Shown here: in pieces, positions 16,225-24,241 of the stretch
Numbering within the stretch: the first letter of the stretch is position 1
How the letters are laid out: every line of letters begins with the position of its first letter
From: Chitinophagaceae bacterium
GTDB lineage: Bacteria > Bacteroidota > Bacteroidia > Chitinophagales > Chitinophagaceae
DNA: 33,137 nt
Reading direction: 5' to 3'
Assembly (NCBI GenBank): GCA_017882265.1
Contig: JADGPW010000117.1
Coordinates: forward strand, 1 to 33,137
Notes under the pieces: generated by a model
What the model was told of the DNA's origin: nothing
Databases searched by the model: none
What the model saw: the letters and a program-made list of their open reading frames with translations, nothing else
Made by a program: the position numbers and the translations under genes

Positions 16225-17647
16225 AATTGATCGACTCCACTTTTACCGAAAGGTCGCCCGTACAATTGCTCCGTATAACCAGTTGCTGGGCCATCGGGTA
16301 GATACCGATCAGTTTAATATCACTGATATTGCCATAACTCCGGATACCTTTGATCCATTCCTGGTTCAGTTCCTTATTGATAGCTGTTTTCGCAGTATCA
16401 ATATAGGCGCCGAGATCGAACTGTGCATATTTAGTGATCTCTTTGGTTATTTTTTTATCAAAAAGCCAATCAGCTGATCCCAGTAAAAAATTCTTCGATT
16501 TAATATCAAAATCAACATTGGTTACTTCAATCCTCCTTTTTTCAACATTATATACAGGTGTGCCTACGAGGTAGACCACTCCATCATTGGTGCCGGAAAA
16601 ATTTACTTTAATGATCAGTTTTTCATTTCCTGCGCCATAGATCTTACAATCCTCGATAATGAATTTCTTTTTGATGAAACCTTTTTTAAAATCAAATTTC
16701 TTGCCCATCGCCTGCTGGTTCAGAATATTGGTAAGTGAGTCATAACTGAGTACGGCGTCCAGGAAGATGGTAAACCCGGGTTTACGGCTAAAGCTGCCGA
16801 TATTGGGCACCCAGGAACTTTGTTCAGTTGGTTTTTCAAAACTGATAACGGGTTTTGCCGACAGACCAAGATAGATATTGAGCGAATCATTTTGAGCAAA
16901 AAGATTATTGATACGGATCTTTTGCGGGTTGATCTTTAGCCAGCCCAGCCCGTATATATTATATACTTTGTTCAGTTTGTCCCAGACCTGCTGGAATCGG
17001 GGTTTCAGGTCAACGCTGCCATAGGATTTTTCCAGGTCTTTTTTGGCATCATCCAGTTCGGTGGTCAAACCTTTCATAACCTGTTTGGTGATATCCTGTC
17101 CCCAGAAACAAACTTCACATTTATCCAATGGCTGGGGTTCGTTCCTTTTAAACACCAGTTTTACTTTATAGTCGGGTTGAATGCTTAATGAATTTGTAAA
17201 AGAAACGATAACCCTCCGTTCTCCTTCGCTTCCAAAACCACAACGGCAGGCGGGTGTCCAGGGAGAAATCACGGTGCCGTTCACGCACACTCTGGTGGCG
17301 CCGACTATTTTATAATAACCGGTAAAGCCAAGGTTCAGGGCAGAGCCCATGGTATGCATTTGCAAAAGACTGCGGCGGAATACATATTTATATCGAACAT
17401 CACATCCATCCTGCACCCAGTCGTCAGGATAATGAGGTGATGTGAATATAGTATCTACGCTTTTTTCCGCCATGGTATATACCGGTTTCAGGTTGATCTG
17501 GATGGGTATGTTTATTTCTGAATTAGGCAATGAATCCAATCTGAAGTTAGTGGGGGAGAGGTCAGGGTGCTCCGGATCTATTCTTTGAGCATAAGAAGTA
17601 AAAACAAACAATAAAGCGGGTAAAATAGAAATTCCTTTCCCTTTCAT
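16214..17647 (-). CDS. DUF4403 family protein (secreted, SMP/TULIP-like)
   Basis: 477 residues. A signal peptide (1-20, ending FTSYAQ) indicates export. INIPIQINLKPVYTMAEKSV, then DDWVQDGCDVRYKYVFRR, and the paired halves that end in IKGIRSYGNISDIKLIGIYP are typical of DUF4403 proteins, which are predicted to have an elongated lipid-binding-like fold with two similar halves. Several Cys pairs (CRCGF, CEVCFW) occur in the mature part. Molecular role unknown; the fold suggests transport or binding of a hydrophobic ligand in the periplasm. The 3' end overlaps the GtrA-like gene by 11 bp. No adjacent partner on the same strand. Confidence 0.8.
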   Translation of the reverse strand: MKGKGISILPALLFVFTSYAQRIDPEHPDLSPTNFRLDSLPNSEINIPIQINLKPVYTMAEKSVDTIFTSPHYPDDWVQDGCDVRYKYVFRRSLLQMHTMGSALNLGFTGYYKIVGATRVCVNGTVISPWTPACRCGFGSEGERRVIVSFTNSLSIQPDYKVKLVFKRNEPQPLDKCEVCFWGQDITKQVMKGLTTELDDAKKDLEKSYGSVDLKPRFQQVWDKLNKVYNIYGLGWLKINPQKIRINNLFAQNDSLNIYLGLSAKPVISFEKPTEQSSWVPNIGSFSRKPGFTIFLDAVLSYDSLTNILNQQAMGKKFDFKKGFIKKKFIIEDCKIYGAGNEKLIIKVNFSGTNDGVVYLVGTPVYNVEKRRIEVTNVDFDIKSKNFLLGSADWLFDKKITKEITKYAQFDLGAYIDTAKTAINKELNQEWIKGIRSYGNISDIKLIGIYPMAQQLVIRSNCTGDLSVKVESINFTL

Positions 17648-17993
17648 ATTTTAGTGAGATTAAGATAGCCGGGAAGTCGGTAAGATGGGAAGATAACGAT
17701 TCGTCTTCCGGCTATTTAATAATAAAAATAGGTAAAGAAAGGAAAAGGAATTGTGAAGATATTATACAGTTATAGATACTATGTTGCCACCTGGACTTTT
17801 ATGCAGTTTTAATACAATGAACACGGATGACACAGCCTGTCCCGCCGATGCGGGAGATGGAACGCCTGACTGACCGGATGGGCAGGGTTCTACACGGATT
17901 TTTCATATTTAGGGGATAGTCCGACAATATCCGGCTCATCAGTGAAGTATCCGTGTTAATCCATTCAATCTGTTTAATCAGTGATCTCTATTT
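17648..17993. other. 346-bp gap with several inverted repeats
   Basis: No gene seen. Three structures are present. ATAGCCGG...AAG near 17665-17676 pairs imperfectly with CTTCCGGCTAT (17705-17715). AACACGGAT (17820-17828) is the exact inverse of ATCCGTGTT (17949-17957), 120 bp apart. A small hairpin TCCCG/CGGGA lies at 17840-17855. The stretch resembles degenerate intergenic repeats elsewhere in the window. No convincing -7 box for the DUF4403 gene was found. Confidence 0.6.
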
Positions 17994-18425
17994 TCAGCCA
18001 TCGGCGGGCATTTCTTTGGGTTGTGTCATACTGAACCAGTTACCACAACCATCCGTGACAATGCATTCAGTACCATAGAACTGTTCTTTTGGTTCTGACT
18101 TGAATTCCACTCCTTTTGCCTTTAACTCTTCATAGGTGGCCCGGCAATCATTAGTTTGCAATACTCCTGCACCCATAACGCCTTTGTCGAGTAATAGTTT
18201 TAGGGCATCCCGTACATCCTGGTCAAACCCATTCGTATCGCCGGTAGCAGGAAATAAAACAATCTCGTGATCAGGAGCTTCCGGTGCGGTGACCGTGAGC
18301 CAGCGAAAACCATTGTCCATCGTGGCATCCGTATGTACTTTGAATCCAAGTTTATTTACATAAAAATCATAAGCCTTGTTTTGGTCGGACACAAATAAAG
18401 ATGTGTGAGAAAGTTTAGTTATCAT
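17994..18425 (-). CDS. VOC (glyoxalase/bleomycin-resistance-like) family protein
   Basis: 143 residues with the two beta-alpha-beta-beta-beta halves of the vicinal oxygen chelate fold. ITKLSHTSLFVSDQNKAYDFYVNKLGFKV opens the first half, and HEIVLFP and GTECIVTDGCGNWFSMTQP fall where the fold places metal ligands (Glu residues). Family members include lyases, dioxygenases and resistance proteins; the substrate cannot be assigned. It lies downstream of an AraC-type regulator on the same strand, a pairing often seen for such genes, though a repeat element of about 130 bp separates them. ATG 18425 is a clean start. Cytoplasmic. Confidence 0.85.
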   Translation of the reverse strand: MITKLSHTSLFVSDQNKAYDFYVNKLGFKVHTDATMDNGFRWLTVTAPEAPDHEIVLFPATGDTNGFDQDVRDALKLLLDKGVMGAGVLQTNDCRATYEELKAKGVEFKSEPKEQFYGTECIVTDGCGNWFSMTQPKEMPADG

Positions 18426-18497
18426 ACTAAATAAGTTTTGTAAAGTAAAAATAAGGGGAGGGGACGAGACCGGTTTCTTGAATCTTGCTTTTGTGTT

Positions 18498-18625
18498 GGA
18501 TACTAGATACTAAATACTGGATGCTGGATATCAGATAATGGATCAACAAGAAGTTAATATTTATTAGGATCTTTCATCTTTAGGTATCCCGTATCTAGCC
18601 TCTAGCCTCTAGCATCCGGTATCCA
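18498..18625. repeat. Inverted heptamer-array element
   Basis: Seven units with strict 7-bp period (for example GGATACT, AGATACT, GGATGCT) lie at 18498-18546. After 37 bp, six units (GTATCCC, GTATCTA, GCCTCTA and others) lie at 18584-18625 and are the inverse type. The whole could fold into an imperfect hairpin. The right arm overlaps the last codons and stop of the AraC-type gene (18609-18625). Confidence 0.8.
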
Positions 18626-19031
18626 ATCTAAAGCTCTCAATAAAACAATGTGGAATGGCTTTCTTTGGCTGGGCTAGTTGCTCCTGTTTCTTCAGCCAGG
18701 CCATATTGCGGTAATACTGTGGGGCAAAACCAATTTCTTTTTTAAAAAGCACGCTGAAGGAACCTATGCTCTCAAATCCCACTTCATTGCAAACTTCTGT
18801 CACAGGTTTATTTTCGGCGAGCAGGTCTTTGGCTTTTTCCAGTCGCTTTCGGGTGAGATATTGATGCGGGGTGTGCCGGTAGATCCGGGTGAATAACCTA
18901 TGAAAATGAAACCGGGAAAGAAAAGCCTGCTGAGATATCAACTCCAGGTCGATGGGCTCCTGGTAATTATCGTCAATATAGACCTTCGCGGTTACTATAC
19001 GTTGATAGATATCATTTCTAAGTGGTGTCAT
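18609..19031 (-). CDS. AraC-family helix-turn-helix transcriptional regulator
   Basis: 140 residues from ATG 19031, essentially one AraC DNA-binding domain with no ligand-binding domain. The first HTH is DLELISQQAFLSRFHFHRLFTRIYRHTPHQYL and the second VTEVCNEVGFESIGSFSVLFKKEIGFAPQYYR. A short tail containing PHCFIESF follows. It probably regulates the downstream VOC gene or a stress response, but no site is identified. The frame extends nine codons further to a TTG at 19058, but those codons are heptamer repeat, so the ATG is preferred. The last five codons and stop (LDTGC) are also repeat sequence, so both ends of this gene are bounded by repeat elements. Confidence 0.85.
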   Translation of the reverse strand: MTPLRNDIYQRIVTAKVYIDDNYQEPIDLELISQQAFLSRFHFHRLFTRIYRHTPHQYLTRKRLEKAKDLLAENKPVTEVCNEVGFESIGSFSVLFKKEIGFAPQYYRNMAWLKKQEQLAQPKKAIPHCFIESFRLDTGC

Positions 19032-19034
19032 ATT

Positions 19035-19126
19035 CAATAAACAATTGACAATGGGCAATTGACAATAGGCAAAGGGCAGAATTCCAGGTAGATTGACTAT
19101 TGCTTATTGCCTATTGTCTATTGTTT
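19035..19126. repeat. Inverted heptamer-array element
   Basis: CAA recurs at 19035, 19042, 19049, 19056, 19063 and 19070, exactly every 7 bases (units such as CAATTGA and CAATGGG). After 15 bp, ATTG recurs at 19092, 19099, 19106, 19113 and 19120, also every 7 bases, in the inverse sense. The element starts 3 bp upstream of the AraC-type start codon, so it would form its 5' leader. Confidence 0.85.
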
Positions 19127-19147
19127 CTCTTTCGGACTCTTTCTCGC

Positions 19148-19813
19148 TTAGCTATATATTACCGGGTTTTTCCAGCCTTTGGACAATCTTTCTATCGTCC
19201 CCTTGATCCGATCTTTTCTTGTTTCTTCTCTTTTTGCTGTTACGATCCATTCAATATACTCTTTTTTATCGGTGAAGGAAAGTGCATTGAAAAAAACGGC
19301 TTGCTTATTATTCTTTTTTAAAGCTAGGGCCAGGTCCTCTGGTAGTTTAACTTCTTTTGTTTGTGGGTTTACCCAATTGAAGATCTCTCTTGGGGCGGCT
19401 GGCTTTGCTTCTTTCTTTTTATCAGCATCGGTTTTGGCCCGGAAGCCAAATACTGACCAGGTATCATCAAAGGAGATCAGGCTGATCCAGGTGAGTTTGT
19501 CGCCTTCAGACAACAAGCAATCCCAGCCCTTATCCCTTGTCAGATCGGTTTGCAATTTCGAAGTTCCCTTTGGATAATAGACCCATACAATCACACCCGG
19601 TTTGACCAGTTTCATTACTTTGCTCATTTCCTTTTCCATTTGGGCTTTGTTGAAAACAAACCAATGCACCTGGTCGTATACTTTACCAGATTCAGACATC
19701 CTGATACCAGCAGGCAATCCCTTCAAGTCTTTTTTAAAATTAGAGGGTGCGTTGATGGTCAGCAAACTGAAATTCGGTTTGATCCTTAGCTTATCAGAAA
19801 TAGAATTGGCCAT
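19148..19813 (-). CDS. DUF3052-like / YdeI-OmpD-associated fusion protein
   Basis: 221 residues, two parts. Residues about 5-125 resemble DUF3052 proteins (KLRIKPNFSLLTINAPSNF, GVIVWVYYPKGTSKLQTDLTRDKGWD, LISFDDTWSVFGFR). Residues about 155-221 match the YdeI/OmpD-associated (bacteriocin-protection) family: LPEDLALALKKNNKQAVFFNALSFTDKKEYIEWIVTAK, then RKDRIKGTIERLSKGW. No signal peptide, so cytoplasmic. Biochemical role is not established for either family. ATG 19813 fits. It runs toward the AraC-type gene on the same strand, with the inverted heptamer element between. Confidence 0.75.
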   Translation of the reverse strand: MANSISDKLRIKPNFSLLTINAPSNFKKDLKGLPAGIRMSESGKVYDQVHWFVFNKAQMEKEMSKVMKLVKPGVIVWVYYPKGTSKLQTDLTRDKGWDCLLSEGDKLTWISLISFDDTWSVFGFRAKTDADKKKEAKPAAPREIFNWVNPQTKEVKLPEDLALALKKNNKQAVFFNALSFTDKKEYIEWIVTAKREETRKDRIKGTIERLSKGWKNPVIYS

Positions 19814-20347
19814 AGAAATCGTTTTATATTGGCTAAAATTAAGAGGGATCAGGGAAATATGTTTCTCGGTTCTTGCTTAAGAAAGAAATTTGAGCTGTTA
19901 GCATCTAAAACTGGGTTACGGTATAAACGGAGCCTGATCCTCTACATCTCCTATACGGGTCTTATACGCGATTTAAACGTAAATTAGGTTCATTTCAGGG
20001 GGAGGCCCCGTAGAGGAGGCGAAGAGGTCTTATCCCCAAATTAAATCGAATGGCTCGAAGGCTTGACAAAACTGGTTGTAAATCAGCACTTTTGTAAATT
20101 CTCTTGAGTGATACTTTAAAGATTCTCCAGTCATCATTCACCGATCCTCCAGTCAACCTTGTCTGATCCTTCATTCGTCCGCCTATCAGGTATGGGTTTG
20201 GCTGAATTAGGAGCGAAGGATTACAAATGATTTATTCAAGGTTCAGTCCAATATGACAAATTCTTTATCAGGCTAATAATAAATGAACCCGGGACTGCCA
20301 TTTTTTCATATTCTCCCTTCACGGCACAATGATTGACAACAAATTAG

Positions 20348-20366
20348 CGCCTGCCTAAAGGAGGCG
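20348..20366 (+). promoter_or_regulatory. Leader hairpin upstream of dnaK
   Basis: CGCC-T-(G)-CCT pairs with AGG-A-GGCG around two to three unpaired A residues, with one bulged G. The 3' arm contains AAAGGAGG, a strong Shine-Dalgarno-like sequence that would be masked when folded. It lies 21 bp before the ATG. A second, unpaired AGGAG (20374-20378) sits at a normal distance from the start. Confidence 0.45.
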
Positions 20367-20373
20367 AATTAAA

Positions 20374-20378
20374 AGGAG
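20374..20378 (+). promoter_or_regulatory. dnaK ribosome binding site
   Basis: AGGAG, 9 bp before the dnaK ATG. Clear Shine-Dalgarno sites are uncommon in Bacteroidota, so this one is notable and supports the start at 20388. Confidence 0.7.
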
Positions 20379-20387
20379 AAATATACT

Positions 20388-22322
20388 ATGGCAAAAATTA
20401 TCGGAATAGACTTAGGAACCACGAATAGCTGTGTTTCCGTTATGGAAGGTGGCGAACCCGTAGTGATCGCCAATGACGAGGGACGCCGTACAACCCCGTC
20501 TGTAGTGGCTTTTTTAAAGAACGGCGAACGTAAAGTTGGTGACCCGGCCAAACGCCAGGCCATCACTAACCCCAATAACACCATTTCTTCGGTGAAGCGC
20601 TTTATGGGAAGGCGTTACGATGAAGTGACCGAAGAGATCAGTCACTGGAGCTATAAAGTAGTAAAAGGTGACAATAATACCGTACGAATTGACATAGACG
20701 GCCGCTTGTACACTCCACAGGAAATTTCTGCGATGGTTCTTCAGAAAATGAAGAAAACAGCGGAAGACTATCTCGGGCATGAAGTAACGGAAGCCGTTAT
20801 TACCGTACCGGCTTATTTTAACGACGCACAGCGCCAGGCTACCAAGGAAGCCGGTGAGATCGCCGGGTTGACGGTACGCCGGATCGTGAATGAGCCTACC
20901 GCTGCGGCCCTTGCTTATGGTATGGACAAAGGCAAACACGACCAGAAGATCGCAGTTTTCGACCTGGGCGGAGGTACATTTGATATTTCCGTGCTGGAAC
21001 TCGGAGAAGGGGTTTTTGAAGTGAAATCAACCAATGGTGATACCCACCTGGGTGGTGATGATTTTGATAAAGTGATCATGGACTGGCTGGCGGATGAATT
21101 CAAAAAAGATGAAGCGATAGACTTACGTAAGGACCCCATGGCCCTGCAACGTTTAAAAGAAGCCTCTGAAAAAGCGAAAGTTGAGTTATCCTCTTCCACT
21201 GAAACTGAGATCAATCTTCCTTATGTAACGGCTGTTGACGGTGTGCCAAAACACCTGGTGAAGAAACTGACTCGTGCAAAATTTGAAGCCCTGGCGGATA
21301 ATTTGTTCGCCCGTTGCCTCAAACCCTGTGAAGCTGCTTTGAAAGATGCCGGAATGACCGTATCACAGATCAATGAAGTGATACTGGTTGGGGGAAGCAC
21401 CCGAATACCCAAAGTGCAGGAATTAGTAGAGAAATTTTTTGAAAGGAAGGCCAATAAAAGTGTGAACCCGGATGAAGTGGTTGCCGTAGGCGCCGCTATC
21501 CAGGGCGCCGTATTAACCGGCGAGGTGAAAGATGTTTTACTGCTTGATGTAACACCTCTTTCTCTTGGTATTGAAACTATGGGAGGGGTGATGACAAGAT
21601 TGATCGAAAGTAATACAACGATCCCGACCAAGAAATCAGAAACATTCTCTACGGCCAGCGATAACCAGCCCGGTGTACAGATACATGTATTGCAGGGAGA
21701 GCGCCCGATGGCGAAAGATAATAAGAGCCTCGGTACTTTTAACCTGGATGGCATTCCGCCAGCCCCAAGGGGTTTGCCGCAGATCGATGTGACCTTCGAT
21801 ATTGATGCCAATGGTATCCTGCATGTAACGGCCAAGGATAAGGGAACCGGTAAAGAACAAAAGATCCATATTGAAGCCGGTAGTGGGTTGAGTAAAGAAG
21901 AAGTTGAGAAAATGAAGGCTGAAGCTAAAGCCAATGAAGCAACAGATAAAGCCGAAAGAGAAAAAGTGGATAAGCTGAATATGGCGGATAGCCTGGTGTT
22001 CCAGACCGAAAAACAATTAAAGGAATATGGAGAGAAGATACCCGCTGATAAGAAAGCGACGATCGAAGCAGCCATGGAGAAATTAAAAGAAGCGCATAAA
22101 TCACAGGATCTTGCCACTATTGACACAGCGATGGCTTCATTGAATGCAGCCTGGACAGCCGCCAGCGAGGATATGTACAAAGCAACCCAGGAGGGCGGGG
22201 CGCAACAACAACCCGGCCCTGATGGCCATGCTGGACAAGGACATTCAGCAGGAGCCGGTGGCCAAACGGCTGATGCCGGTGCTGATAATGTGACGGATGT
22301 GCCGTATGAAGAAGTTAAGTAA
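20388..22322 (+). CDS. dnaK: Molecular chaperone DnaK (Hsp70)
   Basis: 644 residues, full length. The ATPase domain (about 1-381) opens with [19 protein letters not shown] and carries [23 protein letters not shown] and [11 protein letters not shown]. The interdomain linker [11 protein letters not shown] is at 382-392, followed by the substrate-binding domain and a helical lid. The Gly/Gln-rich tail ends PYEEVK, close to the usual EEVK end. It folds nascent and stress-damaged proteins with DnaJ and GrpE. Neither partner gene is adjacent, so it appears monocistronic. A good Shine-Dalgarno and a leader hairpin suggest special translation control. A GC hairpin (22342) and a terminator (22419) follow the stop. 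Confidence 0.98.
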   Translation: MAKIIGIDLGTTNSCVSVMEGGEPVVIANDEGRRTTPSVVAFLKNGERKVGDPAKRQAITNPNNTISSVKRFMGRRYDEVTEEISHWSYKVVKGDNNTVRIDIDGRLYTPQEISAMVLQKMKKTAEDYLGHEVTEAVITVPAYFNDAQRQATKEAGEIAGLTVRRIVNEPTAAALAYGMDKGKHDQKIAVFDLGGGTFDISVLELGEGVFEVKSTNGDTHLGGDDFDKVIMDWLADEFKKDEAIDLRKDPMALQRLKEASEKAKVELSSSTETEINLPYVTAVDGVPKHLVKKLTRAKFEALADNLFARCLKPCEAALKDAGMTVSQINEVILVGGSTRIPKVQELVEKFFERKANKSVNPDEVVAVGAAIQGAVLTGEVKDVLLLDVTPLSLGIETMGGVMTRLIESNTTIPTKKSETFSTASDNQPGVQIHVLQGERPMAKDNKSLGTFNLDGIPPAPRGLPQIDVTFDIDANGILHVTAKDKGTGKEQKIHIEAGSGLSKEEVEKMKAEAKANEATDKAEREKVDKLNMADSLVFQTEKQLKEYGEKIPADKKATIEAAMEKLKEAHKSQDLATIDTAMASLNAAWTAASEDMYKATQEGGAQQQPGPDGHAGQGHSAGAGGQTADAGADNVTDVPYEEVK

Positions 22323-22341
22323 AAAAGATTGTCTCCTATTT

Positions 22342-22376
22342 CCCCTCTCCTTGGGAGAGGGGTTAGGGGTGAGGTC
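22342..22376. repeat. CCCCTCTCC/GGAGAGGGG hairpin repeat
   Basis: CCCCTCTCC (22342-22350) pairs with GGAGAGGGG (22354-22362), followed by TTAGGGGTGAGG. From memory this motif is a widespread intergenic repeat in several bacterial phyla. It lies 19 bp after the dnaK stop and could also help end or stabilise the transcript. Confidence 0.6.
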
Positions 22377-22418
22377 GATCACGGATTACGCAGATTGATA
22401 AATGGAATTCACGGATAA

Positions 22419-22450
22419 AGCCCCTGCGAATAAAGCGGGGGCTCTATTTT
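22419..22450 (+). terminator. Terminator hairpin after dnaK
   Basis: AGCCCC (22419-22424) pairs with GGGGCT (22438-22443) and is followed by CTATTTTAAA. A modest T run follows. It lies between dnaK and the next gene on the same strand. Confidence 0.6.
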
Positions 22451-22519
22451 AAACTTTAATAATGATCCTTTCCATAAGTAGGATTACCTACGCTGATAGC
22501 CACTCTAAATAATTAACAT

Positions 22520-22912
22520 ATGGAAATCGAAATCTTCACCTTATCCGACTTTGCACAGGACAATAATTCAAAACTGACCATTGTAGGCACTTTTGATTCC
22601 ATTCAATCCAAACAATTCCCTACCACCCATCCGGCCTGTGCCATTGCCTGCAGGTTGAGATTCTCCGCCAAGGAATCAGGGAGTCATGATTTCAAATTGA
22701 GACTGATCGATGATAAAAGCAAGGAAATGATTCAGCCTATCGAAGGGAATATTAATATCCCGGCTCCGCAAAATGGTCAATTCTCCTCGATCAATATTGT
22801 CGTGAATTTTAACCAGTTGAAATTTGAAAAATCGGGCAGGTATTCATTTGAGCTCTATATTGATGGGGATTGGAAATCAGGTCTGCCCTTGTTTTTGAAC
22901 CAGGCGGGGTAA
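22520..22912 (+). CDS. DUF6941-like conserved protein
   Basis: 130 residues, no signal peptide or membrane segment. It starts MEIEIFTLSDFAQDNNSKLTIVGTFDSI and ends FELYIDGDWKSGLPLFL, a pattern I recall from a Bacteroidota family of beta-rich proteins of unknown function (DUF6941). The alternating hydrophobic strands suggest a compact beta sandwich. It stands between the dnaK terminator and a convergent membrane-protein gene 19 bp away. Real gene with good confidence; family name from memory, function unknown. Confidence 0.65.
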   Translation: MEIEIFTLSDFAQDNNSKLTIVGTFDSIQSKQFPTTHPACAIACRLRFSAKESGSHDFKLRLIDDKSKEMIQPIEGNINIPAPQNGQFSSINIVVNFNQLKFEKSGRYSFELYIDGDWKSGLPLFLNQAG

Positions 22913-22931
22913 TTAGTACTAAAGCCGGCAT

Positions 22932-23306
22932 CTAAGTAAATGTATCAACCTTGCCTTTTAGAAAAAGCAAGCTACCGAGTGCCAATGTTACCCCAAAGGC
23001 TTTAAAAGCAGCTTCGTATTCATCGCCTGCAAACTTAGCCAGGAAAAAGAAAAAAAGAAGACCGGTTAGGATGAAAGTGATAATTAAACTCCATCTCGCC
23101 GATCCATTTTTTACAGTAGCAAATTTCATTCCATAGGTATATCCATAAACCGCTGCAAAAACGCCACCCACGCCAAAAGTTACGATAAAGGCAATGTTTG
23201 TGTAGAACCGGGAATAAAAAGCAGACAGCACCGCATCAAGAATACTGGCCAATATAAATACGACTACAATCGTGACAAGAGTAACCAGCAGAGACCTGAT
23301 ATTCAT
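22932..23306 (-). CDS. Small four-helix membrane protein, hypothetical
   Basis: 124 residues with four predicted membrane helices (about 5-27, 36-57, 73-92 and 97-116). No charged active-site motif is visible; the loops are short and the C-terminus is KGKVDTFT. No family recognised. It converges with the DUF6941-like gene (19 bp gap). Its upstream region runs into the inverted element at 23350-23484. Likely an inner-membrane protein; function unknown. Confidence 0.6.
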   Translation of the reverse strand: MNIRSLLVTLVTIVVVFILASILDAVLSAFYSRFYTNIAFIVTFGVGGVFAAVYGYTYGMKFATVKNGSARWSLIITFILTGLLFFFFLAKFAGDEYEAAFKAFGVTLALGSLLFLKGKVDTFT

Positions 23307-23349
23307 AAAAGGAAGATAGAATTTTTTTATTACGTAAGCTCAGTAGCAC

Positions 23350-23484
23350 GGAGATAAAAGAAAAAAGATATTAGATAATAGTGTCCTCAGCAGAAAAGAT
23401 TTTACAGATTTGATAGGGTAGCAAAGCCGCAGACCCCTTCGATCTTAATGAACTATTATCTATTAACTATCAACTTTTATCTCC
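23350..23484. repeat. Inverted heptamer-type element, 33-bp arms
   Basis: Arms at 23350-23382 and 23452-23484 are inverse copies that begin with an exact GGAGATAAAAG match and end with AGATAATAGT; only a few inner bases differ. The right arm shows a 7-bp period (AACTATT, ATCTATT, AACTATC). The spacer is 69 bp. Same size class as the other inverted elements in the window. Confidence 0.8.
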
Positions 23485-23493
23485 TTTTTTCCT

Positions 23494-23501
23494 TATCTTT
23501 G
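23494..23501 (+). promoter_or_regulatory. -7 box for the 64-residue gene
   Basis: TATCTTTG is a perfect TAnnTTTG match. Transcription would start near 23505-23508, just before the first base of the leader stem at 23510, giving a leader of about 125 bases. Confidence 0.5.
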
Positions 23502-23509
23502 CATCATCA

Positions 23510-23599
23510 TTTTGAGCATAGTACGACTTACAAACAGGTGATCGAACCCAACACTTCTTCTAACGATTCTTAGTGTTTTTCTCCCTTTATTGCTCAAAA
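23510..23599 (+). ncRNA. Putative structured leader RNA
   Basis: TTTTGAGCA (23510-23518) pairs exactly with TGCTCAAAA (23591-23599), closing a domain of about 70 bases. Inside it AACACT (23550-23555) pairs with AGTGTT (23572-23577). The outer stem starts where transcription from the -7 box at 23494 should begin. This could be a cis-regulatory leader or a small RNA. I do not recognise a known riboswitch class; no homology search could be made. Confidence 0.4.
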
Positions 23600-23632
23600 A
23601 TTATTGTGTAACCATAAAACAGGAAATATATC

Positions 23633-23827
23633 ATGAGAACTGATGTGAAGCCATCTATTGTACGGATGGAACCGGACGTATTAAGAGATCTGGTAAAAGA
23701 AGTAAAAGAAATAGTGGCCAAGGATATTCCCGGGATCAAACAAACCCGGCCGGTCTTCGGAATTGCGGACCTGTGGAATATCCGCAGAAAAGCAAAATAT
23801 TCGGGGATCTTTTCGGGAAGAAAATAA
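23633..23827 (+). CDS. Small basic conserved-type protein, hypothetical
   Basis: 64 residues, soluble. A charged helix (LRDLVKEVKEIVAKDI) is followed by a basic C-terminal part with FGIADLWNIRRKAKYS and a GRK end. Short Bacteroidota proteins with an LWNI(Q/R)R motif near the C-terminus are, from memory, frequent, and their function is unknown. A promoter box, a long structured leader and a strong terminator (23889-23924) around it support a real, separately transcribed gene. RNA or DNA binding is possible from the basic tail, but that is only inference. Confidence 0.6.
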   Translation: MRTDVKPSIVRMEPDVLRDLVKEVKEIVAKDIPGIKQTRPVFGIADLWNIRRKAKYSGIFSGRK

Positions 23828-23888
23828 CATTATCTCTTCATTTAAAAGCCTCGTATTTTGGTAAAAGCAGGCTAACAAAGGGTGTAAA

Positions 23889-23924
23889 AAAAGCCGTTCC
23901 AGGGATTAACCGGGAACGGCTTTT
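23889..23924. terminator. Strong bidirectional terminator
   Basis: AAAAGCCGTTCC (23889-23900) and GGAACGGCTTTT (23913-23924) form a perfect 12-bp stem with a 12-base loop. T runs occur on both sides (TTTTACTTTA on plus, a run of seven T on minus). It serves the convergent genes ending at 23827 and 23973. Confidence 0.88.
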
Positions 23925-23972
23925 ACTTTAATATTTAGGAGTTCTGTTAAGTTATTATGCTTTTTACATCTT

Positions 23973-24128
23973 TTACATGATGTCCATTGCCTTCACAAAA
24001 GAGGTAGCTGCAAAAGGGAGGATAAGTGTCAGCCATGGCCAATGCGTGACAATAGCAATGGCCAATGCAGCCGTAGAGGCCAGGAATACAAGCCACCATA
24101 TTCCCCTGTACTTCTTGGTTTGTTCCAT
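23973..24128 (-). CDS. 51-residue small membrane protein
   Basis: ATG at 24128, TAA at 23973. The protein starts MEQTKKYRG, then has two hydrophobic segments (about 10-28 and 32-46) separated by THWPW, and ends VKAMDIM. A basic lead followed by a helical hairpin is typical of small inner-membrane proteins. The gene ends at the bidirectional terminator, and a near-match to the -7 box (TAAATTTA) lies just upstream. No family recognised. It is below common size cut-offs but has a coherent membrane-protein composition. Confidence 0.6.
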   Translation of the reverse strand: MEQTKKYRGIWWLVFLASTAALAIAIVTHWPWLTLILPFAATSFVKAMDIM

Positions 24129-24241
24129 TTTTATAAATTTACATTTTATACGTCGAAGCCTGCTGCAGGCGGTGCAAAAATAGGGTGGGGGGATCGAATG
24201 AAAAAAAGAGATTTTGTTCTTTATTGTAAGTAAACGGTTTT

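Larger units (their letters stand above)
19814..20387. other. 574-bp gap upstream of dnaK
   Basis: Divergent spacer between the YdeI-like gene and dnaK. No gene longer than about 12 codons with sensible features is seen. It contains a short GGGG-AGG-CCCC hairpin (near 19999-20010) and GC-rich inverse-like stretches around it (CCTCTAC near 19938, GTAGAGG near 20010). The dnaK leader with a hairpin (20348-20366) lies at its end. No exact TAnnTTTG box was found, so the dnaK promoter may use another sigma factor or lie beyond my recognition. Confidence 0.5.
23307..23632. other. 326-bp gap: inverted repeat, promoter and structured leader
   Basis: No open frame of note. From left to right it holds a 33-bp-arm inverted element (23350-23484), a perfect -7 box (23494-23501), and a leader with two nested stems (23510-23599) that runs to the start of the 64-residue gene. 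The parts are listed separately. Confidence 0.65.

Noticed and set aside
18498-19126. CRISPR array
   Set aside because: Units are 7 bp with no unique spacers and no cas genes are near; these are short tandem repeats.
23535-23560. tRNA-like T-loop (GGGTTCGATC on the minus strand)
   Set aside because: No pairing T-stem, anticodon arm or acceptor stem could be built around it.
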